A stretch of DNA of 47,790 bases from Frankia nepalensis (GTDB taxonomy: Bacteria > Actinomycetota > Actinomycetes > Frankiales > Frankiaceae). The notes under the pieces were generated by a model that saw nothing but the letters and a program-made list of their open reading frames with translations, ran no database searches and was not told the DNA's origin. The DNA is taken from positions 1 to 47,790 of the forward strand of contig NZ_JADWYU010000225.1 in the NCBI RefSeq assembly GCF_016786325.1, read 5' to 3'. Shown here in pieces: positions 33,861-41,845 of this stretch (positions are counted from its first letter, which is position 1; each line of letters opens with the position of its first letter). The position numbers and the translations under genes were made by a program.

Positions 33861-34085
33861 TTCATCGCCGGCTCCGACGACGCGGCCGCGGCCATCGAGC
33901 ACCTGGTCGTCGCGGGCGAGCGCCTCGACCTGCTCGCCGCGCGCTACTACGGCAACCCGCTGCTCGGCTGGCGGATCGCCGACGCCAACGGCGCCCTCGA
34001 CCCGGCCGAGCTGACCGCCGAGCCCGGCCGTGTCCTGCGCGTCCCCGCGCCGGAGGCCACCGGCGGTGCCGGAGGCCTCGGATGA
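33708..34085 (+). CDS. LysM-domain baseplate protein
   Basis: A 125-aa protein whose C-terminal half is a LysM-like module, VAGERLDLLAARYYGNPLLG followed by WRIADANGALDPAELTAEPG and RVLRVPAP. In contractile systems such modules occur in Afp7 or gp53-like wedge proteins and bind other baseplate parts rather than peptidoglycan. The ATG at 33708 has GGAGGATCC just upstream. The N-terminal ~45 residues correspond to the duplicated segment. ATGA overlap with the hub gene. Confidence 0.82.
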   Translation: MTVDPSLGSSVPLTAGAAAGDRFPPHSRYAATEVATTTGADGTEWRYLRRRFIAGSDDAAAAIEHLVVAGERLDLLAARYYGNPLLGWRIADANGALDPAELTAEPGRVLRVPAPEATGGAGGLG

Positions 34086-35206
34086 TCAGCCGGATCCAGC
34101 TCAACCTGCTCGCCGGGCCGACCCTGCCCGTCCCGGTGCCCGCCGCCGTCATCCAGGCGGTCCGAAGCGTGCAGGTCACCGTCGCCGCCGGGCAGCGCAG
34201 CGGCTTCCAGGTGGTGCTCGCGACCAGCCGGAACTCGCCACTGACGACGACCTACCTGCCGGCCGGGCTGCTGGACCCGGGGATCCGGGTGGTCATCGTC
34301 GTCACCGTCAACGGCCTGCCCAACGTCCTCATGGACGGCGTCATCACCCGCCAGGAGGCCGGGTTCTCCAACGACCTCGGCCAGTCGGCGATCACGCTGA
34401 CCGGCGAGGACCTGACCGTGCTCATGGACCTGGAGAAGCGCCAGGGCGTGCCGTTCCCGCCGCTGCCCGCCTCCGGGCAGGTGGCGTGGCTCCTGCGGAA
34501 CTACCTGCTCTACGGCGTCATCCCCGTCGTGATCCCCGAGCTGTTCGCCGACGTGCCCGTCCCGACCGACCGGATCCAGAGCCAGGACGGCACCGACTTC
34601 GAGTTCATCCAGAAGCTGGCCAAGGACAACGGTCACGTCTTCTACCTCGACCCGGGCCCGGTGCCGGGGACGAGCCGGGCCTACTGGGGCCCGCAGATCC
34701 GCGCCGGGGTCCCGCAGCCGGCGCTGTCGGTCGACTCGGACGCGGCGACCAACGTCGAGTCGCTCAGCTTCGCCGTCGACGGGCTGTCGGGAAAGCAGGT
34801 GGTCGTGCGCGTCCTGGAACCGACCAGCAAGATCTCGGTCGACGTCCCGCTGCCCTCGGTCAGCCTGCTCGCGCCGCCGCTGGCGCTGCGGCCGGCGCCG
34901 CGGCTGAAGACCGAGCCGCTGGCGGGCGCGGCGAAGGAGAACCCGGTCGCGGCGCTGGCCCGCGGCCTGGCCAAGGTCTCCGAGTCCGCCGACGCGGTGA
35001 CCGGCAGCGGCCAGCTCAACGTGTTGCGCTACGGCCGGGTGCTGGCCTCGCGCGCCCTGGTCGGCGTGCGCGGCGCGGGCCTCGCCTACGACGGCCTGTA
35101 CTACGTCAAGAGCGTGACGCACAACCTCAAGGTCGGCGAGTACACGCAGAGCTTCTCGCTCGCCCGTGACGGCCTGCTCTCCAACACCCCCAGGGTCCCG
35201 GTCTGA
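34082..35206 (+). CDS. Baseplate hub protein, phage late control D (gpD/gp27)-like
   Basis: A 374-aa hub protein. Typical parts are the early strand VRSVQVTVAAGQRSGFQVVL, LLDPGIRVVIVVTVNGLPNV with LMDGVITRQE, ITLTGEDLTVLMDLEKR, the DGTDFEFIQKLAKDNGHVFY helix shared by gpD/VgrG-type hubs, and the end YDGLYYVKSVTHNLKVGEYT QS-type strand. It forms the trimeric adaptor between tube and spike. ATG 34082 in ATGA overlap with the LysM gene. Confidence 0.9.
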   Translation: MISRIQLNLLAGPTLPVPVPAAVIQAVRSVQVTVAAGQRSGFQVVLATSRNSPLTTTYLPAGLLDPGIRVVIVVTVNGLPNVLMDGVITRQEAGFSNDLGQSAITLTGEDLTVLMDLEKRQGVPFPPLPASGQVAWLLRNYLLYGVIPVVIPELFADVPVPTDRIQSQDGTDFEFIQKLAKDNGHVFYLDPGPVPGTSRAYWGPQIRAGVPQPALSVDSDAATNVESLSFAVDGLSGKQVVVRVLEPTSKISVDVPLPSVSLLAPPLALRPAPRLKTEPLAGAAKENPVAALARGLAKVSESADAVTGSGQLNVLRYGRVLASRALVGVRGAGLAYDGLYYVKSVTHNLKVGEYTQSFSLARDGLLSNTPRVPV

Positions 35207-35219
35207 GCGGAGGACGGCG

Positions 35220-35735
35220 ATGACAATCGAGCGTGGCAGATATCTCGGCAAGTACCGCGGCACGGTGTCCAACAACATCGACCCCATGCAGCAGGGACGG
35301 CTGCAGGCGACGGTTCCCGACGTGCTCGGATCGGTGCCGTCGAGCTGGGCGATGGCCTGCGTGCCGTTCGCCGGCCAGCAGGCCGGGCTGTGGGCGGTGC
35401 CGCCGGTCGGGGCCGGCGTCTGGATCGAGTTCGAGCAGGGCGACCCGCAGCGGCCGATCTGGTCCGGCGGCTGGTGGGGGAGCGCGGGCGACCCGCCGCC
35501 GCTGGCCCTGTCCGCCCCGCCGGCGGTCGCGCAGGTCGCGATCCAGACCACCGGCCAGAACCTGCTGCTGATCAGCGACGTGGCCGGCCCGGCCGGCGGA
35601 ATCATGATCAAACATCGGTCTGGCGCGATGATAACGATCAACGAGACCGGGATCACCCTCACCAACGGCCAGGCCACGATCCAGCTCGCCGGGCCGACCG
35701 TGACCGTCAACAACGGCGCGCTGGCGGTGACCTGA
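35220..35735 (+). CDS. Central spike protein (gp5/VgrG C-terminal-like)
   Basis: A 171-aa spike subunit. The OB fold is seen as GRYLGKYRGTVSNNIDPMQQ, GRLQATVPDVLG and VGAGVWIEFEQGDPQRPIWS, the standard phage gp5/GpV motif. The tail GGIMIKHRSGAMITINETGI plus ITLTNGQATIQLAG forms a short beta-helix needle. GGAGGACG lies 4-11 bp before ATG 35220. It is short compared with T4 gp5 and has no lysozyme domain, as usual for Afp8/PVC8-type spikes. Confidence 0.92.
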   Translation: MTIERGRYLGKYRGTVSNNIDPMQQGRLQATVPDVLGSVPSSWAMACVPFAGQQAGLWAVPPVGAGVWIEFEQGDPQRPIWSGGWWGSAGDPPPLALSAPPAVAQVAIQTTGQNLLLISDVAGPAGGIMIKHRSGAMITINETGITLTNGQATIQLAGPTVTVNNGALAVT

Positions 35736-36067
35736 TGGCCGGGCCCGTCGTCACCGCGCAGGCCAGCGCGACCTGCCCGCACGGCGGCCAGGTCCAGGCG
35801 GTCACGTCGAACACCCGGGTGCTGCTCGCCGGCGCGCCGGCGGTGACGGTGGCCGACACCTACCCGGTCGCCGGGTGCGTGTTCATGGTCGTGAACAAGC
35901 CGCAGCCCTGCCTGTCCGTGCGCTGGCTCGTCGTCGCGACCAGGGTGCGGGTCGCCGGCCAGCCGGTCGTGATCCAGGGCGGCAGCGGCCTGTGCCTGAG
36001 CGCCGAGCAGGCCCCCCAGGGCCCACCGACCATCGTCACGACCCAGCTGAAGGTCGTGGCGCAATGA
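35735..36067 (+). CDS. PAAR-like spike tip protein
   Basis: A 110-aa PAAR-like protein that should cap the spike. ASATCPHGGQVQAV at the N-terminus, repeated short strands RVLLAGAPAVTVADTYPVAG and VRVAGQPVVIQGGSGLCLS give the conical beta pattern; the Cys and His residues could bind the tip metal ion. The start ATG overlaps the spike stop (TGATG). No toxin extension is attached. ATGA overlap with the gp25 gene. Confidence 0.83.
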   Translation: MAGPVVTAQASATCPHGGQVQAVTSNTRVLLAGAPAVTVADTYPVAGCVFMVVNKPQPCLSVRWLVVATRVRVAGQPVVIQGGSGLCLSAEQAPQGPPTIVTTQLKVVAQ

Positions 36068-36453
36068 GCGCGGGAGGACCAGGGCCCGGGCCGGTGGCCT
36101 ACCCGCTGCGCGTCGACGGCCATGGGGCCACGGCCCGCACCGACGAGGCCGGCTACCTGCGCGGCCTCGTCGAGCAGGTGCTGTTCACCGCGCCGGGCGA
36201 GCGGGTGAACCGGCCGGACTTCGGCGCCGGCCTCGGCCAGCTGCTGTTCGCCCCGACGGGCCCGGAGGTCGCGGCCACGACCCAGCTGCTCGTGCACGGC
36301 GCCCTGACGCAGTGGCTGGGCGACCTGATAGAGGTCGACGAGGTGCGGGTGAGCGTCGACGACGCGGCGCTCGTCGTCGAGGTGAGCTACCGCGCCCAGC
36401 GCAGCCAGCGGCCCGCGACCGAGCGGTTCACCGTCGCGGGCGGTGCCCCGTGA
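36064..36453 (+). CDS. Baseplate wedge protein, gp25/GPW family
   Basis: A 129-aa gp25-type wedge protein. YPLRVDGHGATARTDEAGYL leads to VEQVLFTAPGERVNRPDFGA, whose GERV-x-RPDFG is the family signature, then GLGQLLFAPTGPEVAATTQL and VEVSYRAQRS. It joins the wedge to the sheath and triggers contraction in related systems. ATGA overlap upstream and GTGA overlap downstream. Confidence 0.93.
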   Translation: MSAGGPGPGPVAYPLRVDGHGATARTDEAGYLRGLVEQVLFTAPGERVNRPDFGAGLGQLLFAPTGPEVAATTQLLVHGALTQWLGDLIEVDEVRVSVDDAALVVEVSYRAQRSQRPATERFTVAGGAP

Positions 36454-38993
36454 GCGGGCCGGCGGCGAAGGACCGGCGCCGTCAGCTCCTGCGGGCGCAC
36501 CCGGAGCTCAACGGCCTGGACCACGTCGAACTCGCCGCGGCCGCGCCCAGCGCGGCGCCCGCGCTGCGGGCCACGTTCGTCAACCCGCTTGGCCCCCTGC
36601 CCACCCCGGCACAGCTGCGCGTCGACGGCGGCGACCGGATCCCCACCGTCGCCGTCACGGCGGTGGAGCCGACCACCGACCCGCGCACCGCGCTGGTCAC
36701 GCTCGCCTCCCGCGGCGACCGGTCGCGCTACACCCTGCGCCTCGTCACCGGGGCGGGCCAGACCTACCCGCCCGACTGGGTAGACCCGGTGCTCGCCAGC
36801 GCCTGCTTCTCGTTCCAGGTGGCCCGCGACGACGGCCTGCCCTGTGACGGGCCACCCGCCCCAGGGCCGGCCGCCGCCGCCGAGCCCCGCCTGGACTACC
36901 TGGCGCGCGACTGGGAGAGCCTGCGGGCGGTGCTGTTCGACCGGCTGTCCGTGCTCCAGCCGACCTGGACGCGCCGCGACGCCGCCGACCAGCGGGTCAT
37001 GCTCGTCGAGCTGCTCGCCGAGCTGGGTGACCGGCTTTCCTACCGGCAGGACGCCATCGCCACCGAGGCGTACCTGGCCACGGCCCGCCGGCGCGTCTCG
37101 GCCCGCCGGCACGCCCGGCTCGTCGACTACGCGATGAGCGACGGCACCAACGCCCGCACCTGGGTCCAGCTCGCGGTCAGCGAGGACGAGCTGCTCACCT
37201 CCGGCGGCACCCTGCCCGTCGTGCCGGCGGGCCTTCGGCTGCTGACCGGCGGGTCCGACGCGCCCGCGCTGCTGGCGGCCGGCTCCCCGGCGGCGGCCGC
37301 CGCCGTCGCCGCCGGCGCGCTGGAGTTCCAGACCCTGAGCACGCTCGACGTCCTCGCCGGCGCGCACAACGCGATGCGTTTCCACACCTGGTCCGGCGAA
37401 CGGCCGGCGCTCGCCGCGGGGGCGACGTCGGCGACGCTCGCCGGGCACCTCCCGCACCTGGCCGTCGGGCAGGTGCTTGTCCTCGTCGAGCACCGCGACC
37501 CGGTCGGGCCCGCCAGGGACCCGCGCGACGCGGACCCGGACCGCCGCCAGGCCGTCCGGCTGACCGCGGCGCGGGCGACCGACGCCGGCGGCCGCCCGCT
37601 GCGCGACCGGCTGACCGGCGAGGCCGTCACCGAGATCGCCTGGCACGCGGGCGATGCGCTCGCCTTCCCACTGCTGGTCGCCGGGACCCTCGTGACGGGT
37701 GCCGGCGGCGAGCGGGAGTACGACGACGGCGCGCTGGCCCTCGGCAACATCGTGCTCGCCGACCACGGCCAGGCCCAGCCCGCCGAACAGCTCGGGCCGG
37801 TGCCCGCCACCGGCCGGATCCGGTTCCGGCTGGCGCGCGGGCCGCTCACCCAGGTGGCGCGCCAGGTCGTCGACGAGCCGCTGCGCGACGGCTCCGGGAC
37901 CCGGGAGGTCGTCGTGCCCTTCGTGGCCTCCGGATCCGCCGCCTCGGCCGTGGACGCGGCGCCGGACCTCGTACTGCCGGACGTCTCGCTGGCCGAGGAC
38001 GGCGACGGCCGGCCCTGGGAGATCCGCCGCGACCTGCTGCGCAGCGGCGCGGCCCGGGATTTCGTCGTCGAGGTCGACGACGACGGCTTCGGCTGGCTCC
38101 GCTTCGGCGAGCCGGTCGACGGCCGCCCGGCCGACGGCGCCCGGCCGCCCGCCGGCGCGGTGCTGCGCGCGCGGTACCGCACCGGCAACGGGGCGGTCGG
38201 CAACGTCGGCGCCGGCGTGATCCGTACCGTGCTCGCCGGCGACGACACCCCGGCGGCGCTGCGCGCGGCGCTGGGGGCACCCGGCGCGCGGGTGGCCAAC
38301 CCGCTGCCGGCGCGGGGCGGCACCGACCCGGAGACGATCGAGCAGGTCCGCCAGCGCGCGCCGGTGGCCTTCCGCCGCCAGGAACGCGCGCTGACCGCCG
38401 ACGACTACGCCCGCCGGGCCGAGCGGTTCGGCCACCCGGGCCCGGCCCGGGTCCAGCGGGCCGTGGCCACGGTGCGCTGGGCGGGCAGCTGGCACGCCGT
38501 CGTGGTCGCCGTCGACCCGGTAGGCGCCGAGCAGGCCGACGACGCGTTCCTCGCCGAGGTCCGCGACTACCTGGACACCTACCGGATGGCCGGCCACGAC
38601 CTGCGGGTCGTCGCCGCCCGGTACGCGCCACTGGAGATCGGCCTCGCGGTCCACGTCGCGCCGGGGCGGCGCCGCGACCTCGTCCGCGCCGAGCTGGGAG
38701 AGCTGTTGTCCAACCGGCGCCTGCCTGACGGCCGGCTCGGCCTGTTCCACCCCGACCGGCTGACCTTCGGCACCCACGTCTACCTCGGCCCGATCGTCGC
38801 CGCCGCGCAGGTCATACCGGGCGTCGCCCGGGTGGGCGTCACCCGGTTCGCGCGCTACCGCCAGCCGGCGACGGACGCCCGCGCGCGCGGCCGGATCGAC
38901 ATCGGCCCGCGCGAGATCGCCCGGCTCGACGACGACCCCAACCGGCCCGACCGCGGCCGGTTCTTCCTCGACGCCCTGGAGGGAGGCAGATGA
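36450..38993 (+). CDS. Baseplate protein J family (Afp11-like)
   Basis: An 847-aa putative baseplate assembly protein from GTG 36450. LDYLARDWESLRAVLFDRLS with MLVELLAELGDRLSYRQDAI, EAYLATARRRVSARRHARLV is the N-terminal signature of the large Afp11-type wedge proteins. The C-terminal half has ARGGTDPETIEQVRQRAPVA, FRRQERALTADDYARRAERF and VQRAVATVRWAGSWHAVVVA, the baseplate J-like domain. Builds the hexagonal wedge ring with the following protein. ATGA overlap downstream. Confidence 0.9.
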   Translation: MSGPAAKDRRRQLLRAHPELNGLDHVELAAAAPSAAPALRATFVNPLGPLPTPAQLRVDGGDRIPTVAVTAVEPTTDPRTALVTLASRGDRSRYTLRLVTGAGQTYPPDWVDPVLASACFSFQVARDDGLPCDGPPAPGPAAAAEPRLDYLARDWESLRAVLFDRLSVLQPTWTRRDAADQRVMLVELLAELGDRLSYRQDAIATEAYLATARRRVSARRHARLVDYAMSDGTNARTWVQLAVSEDELLTSGGTLPVVPAGLRLLTGGSDAPALLAAGSPAAAAAVAAGALEFQTLSTLDVLAGAHNAMRFHTWSGERPALAAGATSATLAGHLPHLAVGQVLVLVEHRDPVGPARDPRDADPDRRQAVRLTAARATDAGGRPLRDRLTGEAVTEIAWHAGDALAFPLLVAGTLVTGAGGEREYDDGALALGNIVLADHGQAQPAEQLGPVPATGRIRFRLARGPLTQVARQVVDEPLRDGSGTREVVVPFVASGSAASAVDAAPDLVLPDVSLAEDGDGRPWEIRRDLLRSGAARDFVVEVDDDGFGWLRFGEPVDGRPADGARPPAGAVLRARYRTGNGAVGNVGAGVIRTVLAGDDTPAALRAALGAPGARVANPLPARGGTDPETIEQVRQRAPVAFRRQERALTADDYARRAERFGHPGPARVQRAVATVRWAGSWHAVVVAVDPVGAEQADDAFLAEVRDYLDTYRMAGHDLRVVAARYAPLEIGLAVHVAPGRRRDLVRAELGELLSNRRLPDGRLGLFHPDRLTFGTHVYLGPIVAAAQVIPGVARVGVTRFARYRQPATDARARGRIDIGPREIARLDDDPNRPDRGRFFLDALEGGR

Positions 38994-41845
38994 GCTGCCC
39001 CGACGGCCAGGCGCCCGCCGAGTCAGGGCGCCCGGCGCCGACCCCGCTGCCGGTGACGAACCCGCCGGGCCGCCCGGCGATCCGCCGGCGGGTGGCCACC
39101 CACGCCACGGCGAGGGCGACGATGACCCGCGCGCTGTCGCGGCCCGCCCTGGCCGGGGCCGGCGACCTGAGCGCGCGCACCGACGACGACTTCGCGATCG
39201 CGCTGCTCGACGCCGCGGCCGTCGTCGTCGACGTGCTCACCTTCTACACGGACCGGCTGGCGGGCGAGCACTACCTGCGCACCGCCACCGAGGCACGCTC
39301 CGTCGCCGAGCTCGCCCGTCTGCTCGGCTACCAGCCCGCCCCCGCCCTGGCCGCCACCGCCGACCTGGCCTTCACCCTCGACCCGACGCCCGGCGCGCCG
39401 GCTCGCTCGCTGATCGCGACGGGCACCGCCGTGCAGAGCGTCCCCGGGCCCGGCGAGCAGCCGGTCGTCTACGAGACCCTCGCGGACCTGGAGGCCAGCC
39501 CCGCCTGGAACGCGCTTCGGCCCCGCCCACGCGGGCCGCACCCGGAGAGCGCGGGCCACACGCTCGCCTTCGCCGGCGCCGTCACCGGCGTGACCGTCGG
39601 CGACGGCGTGCTCTTCCGGACGGGCGCGGGCCCGACCGATGAGGACGCCGGCAGGGGCCTGGCGTTCGGCGTGGTCCGCGCGGTGCGCCCCGTCGACGCG
39701 GTGCCCGAGCTGCCGGGCCGACCGGGCGCGCCGGCGCGGACCGAGGTCGATCTCGCGACGCTCGACTACGGGGCCGCGCCCGTCGTCGAGCATCGCCCGC
39801 CTGACGACCTGCTGCCCGCGACGGCGACCACCCTCACCGCGGCTGGATCCGCCGCCTGGCTCGCCGGCCGGCGGGTGAGCGCCACGGACCTGGACACCGA
39901 GGCACTGGCCCACCGGACGACGCTCGACGAGGTCGCGCGGGCGTTCGCCGGCGCCGGCGAACACCCGGCCGAGGCGCTGCTGTTCCGCCAGCGTCACGCC
40001 CTGTTCGGCGGCCAGGCCCCGCTCACCGCGTCGCTGGCGGAGATGGTCGCCCTCGAGGTCAGGCGCTCGGCGGGCGCGCCCGCCGAGGTCGTCGCCTGGG
40101 CCAGCCAGCTGTCGGCGGCCTGGGACGCGGCCAGCGCCCAGACGTTCCCCAGAACGCGGGCCGCCGGCGAGATCTACCTCGAGGGCGCGGCGCCCGTCCC
40201 CGCGGACTCGCTGGTCGTGCTGCGCGACGCCAACCACTGGGGCGGCTACCGGGTGCTGGCGGCCGACGCCGTGTCGCTCACCGTCCTGACGATCAGCGGG
40301 CGGGCGACCCGCGTGCGGCTCGACTCGCCGGGCCACCTCGGCGCCTTCTCCATCCACGGCACGACCGCCTACGCGGCTCCCGAGCGCCTCGCGCTCGCGG
40401 ACGTGGCCGAGCCCGAGGCGCTCGACACCGCGGTCGTCGAGCTCGACGGCCTCGCGCTCGGCCTGCGCGCCGGCCGGCGGGTCGTCGTCACCGGCGAGCC
40501 GGTCGGCGATGCCGGCCACACCGTCACCCACCCGACCACGCTGGCCGGGGTCGTCCACGACTTCGGCCCGAGACGGTCGACGACCGTGACGCTGGCCGAC
40601 CAACTGCCGGTCGCGATGTCCCGGCCCACCACCCGGATCCTCGCCAACGTCGCCACGGCGAGCCACGGCGAGACCCGCCGGGAGGTGCTGGGCAGCGGCG
40701 ACGCCCGGCAGGTGTTCCAGCGGTTCGGGCTGCGCCAGCCGCCGCTGACCCACCTGAGCGCCGCCACGGCGAGCGGCCTGGCCGACACCCTGACGGTCTG
40801 GGTCGGCGACGTCCGCTGGGCCCGGGTGGACTCCTTCCAGGGCGCCGGCCCCGACGACCGGGTCTACGTGCTCCAGGAGCAGGCCGGCATCCCCGTCGTC
40901 CAGTTCGGCGACGGGATCACCGGCGCTCGGCTGCCGACCGGCGCAGCCAACGTGCGCGCCGCCTACCGCTCGGGCGCGGGCCTGGCCGGCCGGGTCCGCG
41001 CCGGCCAGCTCTCGCAGCCGCGGGCGCGGGCGGGCGGGGTGACCGCCGTCGTCAACCCGGCGCCGGCGGTCGGCGGCGACGACCCGGAGCCGCTCGCGTC
41101 GGCCCGCGCCGCCGCGCCGGCTCGGGTCGCCGCGCTCGACCGGGTCGTCTCGATGGCGGACTATGCCCTGTTCGCCCGGGGCTTCCCCGGCGTCGCGAAG
41201 GCCCACGCGGTGCGCGCCCGGGCGGGTGGGCGCGCCGGGGTGGCGCTCACCGTCGCGGGCCGCCACGGCGAGCGGCTCGACCCGCGCCAGGGCACCGGGG
41301 CCAACCTGCTCGCGGCCCTGCGGACCTACGGGGACCCGGCGGTGCCCGTCGCGCTGCTGCCCCACGAGCCGGTGCCGTTCCGGCTGGTGGTGGCCGCGCG
41401 CACCGCGCCGGACCGCGACCGGGCCGCGGTGCTGGCCGCGGCGTCGTCCCGGCTGACAGCGGCCTTCTCCTTCGACACGCGCGAGCTGGGCCAGCCGGTC
41501 GCGGCCAGCGAGGTCGTCGCCGTGCTCCAGGCCACACCCGGCGTCGTCGCCGCCACCGTCACCGGCCTGCGGGTCCCGGGATCCATTGCCGCGACGGTCG
41601 GCACCGTGGGGTTCATCCTCACGGGGTTCTCCTTCCCCAGCGCCGAGCGCGCCGGGGCCGCCGAGCGCACCGGGGCCAGTGGGGCCGTGAACCCCGAGGC
41701 GACCTCCGGATCCGTCGGCACGCTGGCCGCGCCGACGGAACTGCTCGCGGCCGGGGTGCCGACCCCCGGCGCCGACCTTGCCACCGCCCGGGGCGCCGAG
41801 ATCCTCGTCCTCGACACCGCGCCGATCGGTTGGGAGGAACTGTGA
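38990..41845 (+). CDS. Baseplate protein J family (Afp12-like)
   Basis: A 951-aa second large wedge protein. DDDFAIALLDAAAVVVDVLT with FYTDRLAGEHYLRTATEARS, VAELARLLGYQPAPALAATA marks the Afp12-like N-terminus. Further on are VPVVQFGDGITGARLPTGAA-type residues (IPVVQFGDGITGARL), RAAAPARVAALDRVVSMADY and ALFARGFPGVAKAHAVRARA, the J-like domain. Pairs with the 847-aa protein. The GTGA overlap with the next gene continues the coupled series. Confidence 0.9.
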   Translation: MSCPDGQAPAESGRPAPTPLPVTNPPGRPAIRRRVATHATARATMTRALSRPALAGAGDLSARTDDDFAIALLDAAAVVVDVLTFYTDRLAGEHYLRTATEARSVAELARLLGYQPAPALAATADLAFTLDPTPGAPARSLIATGTAVQSVPGPGEQPVVYETLADLEASPAWNALRPRPRGPHPESAGHTLAFAGAVTGVTVGDGVLFRTGAGPTDEDAGRGLAFGVVRAVRPVDAVPELPGRPGAPARTEVDLATLDYGAAPVVEHRPPDDLLPATATTLTAAGSAAWLAGRRVSATDLDTEALAHRTTLDEVARAFAGAGEHPAEALLFRQRHALFGGQAPLTASLAEMVALEVRRSAGAPAEVVAWASQLSAAWDAASAQTFPRTRAAGEIYLEGAAPVPADSLVVLRDANHWGGYRVLAADAVSLTVLTISGRATRVRLDSPGHLGAFSIHGTTAYAAPERLALADVAEPEALDTAVVELDGLALGLRAGRRVVVTGEPVGDAGHTVTHPTTLAGVVHDFGPRRSTTVTLADQLPVAMSRPTTRILANVATASHGETRREVLGSGDARQVFQRFGLRQPPLTHLSAATASGLADTLTVWVGDVRWARVDSFQGAGPDDRVYVLQEQAGIPVVQFGDGITGARLPTGAANVRAAYRSGAGLAGRVRAGQLSQPRARAGGVTAVVNPAPAVGGDDPEPLASARAAAPARVAALDRVVSMADYALFARGFPGVAKAHAVRARAGGRAGVALTVAGRHGERLDPRQGTGANLLAALRTYGDPAVPVALLPHEPVPFRLVVAARTAPDRDRAAVLAAASSRLTAAFSFDTRELGQPVAASEVVAVLQATPGVVAATVTGLRVPGSIAATVGTVGFILTGFSFPSAERAGAAERTGASGAVNPEATSGSVGTLAAPTELLAAGVPTPGADLATARGAEILVLDTAPIGWEEL

